A model generated the notes under the pieces. The model worked only from the letters and a program-made list of their open reading frames with translations, was not told the DNA's origin and made no database searches. From Pseudomonas marincola (lineage in GTDB: Bacteria; Pseudomonadota; Gammaproteobacteria; Pseudomonadales; Pseudomonadaceae), in the NCBI RefSeq assembly GCF_900116605.1, contig NZ_FPBC01000005.1, positions 264,450 to 328,449 on the forward strand: a DNA stretch of 64,000 nucleotides. The letters run 5' to 3'. A program made the position numbers and the translations under genes. Below, in pieces: positions 63,870 to 64,000 of this stretch; positions within the stretch are counted from its first letter, which is position 1; each line of letters opens with the position of its first letter.

Positions 63870-64000
63870 ATGGCAGGTTTTGATAAGCGCGTTAACTCAT
63901 ACGCAGAGGCAATGGCTGGATTGAGTGATGGCATGACCGTCATCGCCGGTGGTTTTGGCCTGTGCGGCATCCCTGAAAATCTCATCGCCGAAATCAAGCG
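63870..64000 (+). CDS. 3-Oxoacid (acetoacetate:succinyl) CoA-transferase subunit A, start only
   Basis: The 43 visible residues include FDKRVNSYAEAMAGLSDGMTVIAGGFGLCGIPENLIAEIK, the start of the ScoA/AtoD-type alpha subunit. AAAGAGGACA precedes the ATG. The rest of the gene and the expected subunit B are beyond the window. It is distinct from pcaI. Confidence 0.9.
   Translation, partial: MAGFDKRVNSYAEAMAGLSDGMTVIAGGFGLCGIPENLIAEIK

Overview
The window looks like a chromosomal segment of a Pseudomonas or close relative. The DNA is moderately GC-rich. The pobA, pcaH and pcaIJ products show pseudomonad-type lengths and active-site spacing, there is a DUF2790 secreted protein typical of the genus, and LysR-type regulators are abundant (seven clear ones). 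Most of the window is a catabolic island for small aromatic and heteroaromatic compounds. No transposase, integrase or CRISPR array was seen.

Layout. (1) 1-5.2 kb: a flavin reductase (cut by the window edge), an aldehyde dehydrogenase, an alpha/beta hydrolase and a DUF1185 protein face a BCCT betaine transporter across a promoter region carrying two identical 12-bp palindromes. This gene set matches what I recall of trigonelline (N-methylnicotinate) catabolism, an assignment made by inference. (2) 5.3-7.8 kb: an aromatic-acid-type efflux pair (FUSC/DUF2955 plus HlyD); the HlyD frame is broken by an internal amber codon. A candidate small RNA lies beside it. (3) 7.9-32.4 kb: a large catabolic locus whose substrate I cannot name. 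It has two NodD-type LysR regulators, GlcG/HbpS, an amidohydrolase, an NTF2-like protein, a C-C-hydrolase-like alpha/beta hydrolase, an extradiol-type VOC protein and a minimal Rieske ferredoxin. A roughly 17-kb co-directional run follows: FAD monooxygenase, DUF1302, DUF1329, YCF48 and RND envelope proteins, a 36-aa membrane peptide, MFS, nitroreductase, SDR, cupin, FAH, epimerase, cyclase, arylsulfatase and a Cache protein. Four transcription units here share a promoter element of about 50 bp, which ties them into one regulon and is the main discovery of the window.

(4) 32.6-48.7 kb: a nearly complete 4-hydroxybenzoate/protocatechuate beta-ketoadipate pathway: pobA, pobR, pcaQ, pcaHG, pcaR, pcaIJF and pcaBDC. 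A zapE-like ATPase gene is fused into the pcaHG operon. A perfect PcaQ-type palindrome lies before pcaHG, and PcaR-type operators lie before pcaR and pcaI. Together these genes would convert 4-hydroxybenzoate to succinyl-CoA and acetyl-CoA.

(5) 48.7-64 kb: mostly ordinary chromosomal genes. These are a LysR with a divergent, frameshifted SDR, a CHASE4-like/PAS/GGDEF/EAL protein, a conserved small protein, a GNAT, tRNA-Leu(UAA) with a phage immunity-region remnant next to it, a pseudo-receiver/HDOD protein, a FrnE-type DsbA oxidoreductase, a MATE exporter, two outer-membrane proteins, and a LysR divergent from the start of a 3-oxoacid CoA-transferase gene cut by the window edge.

Starts were re-chosen by ribosome-binding site, overlap and family alignment. 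All functional calls rest on reading motifs by eye; no database search was run.
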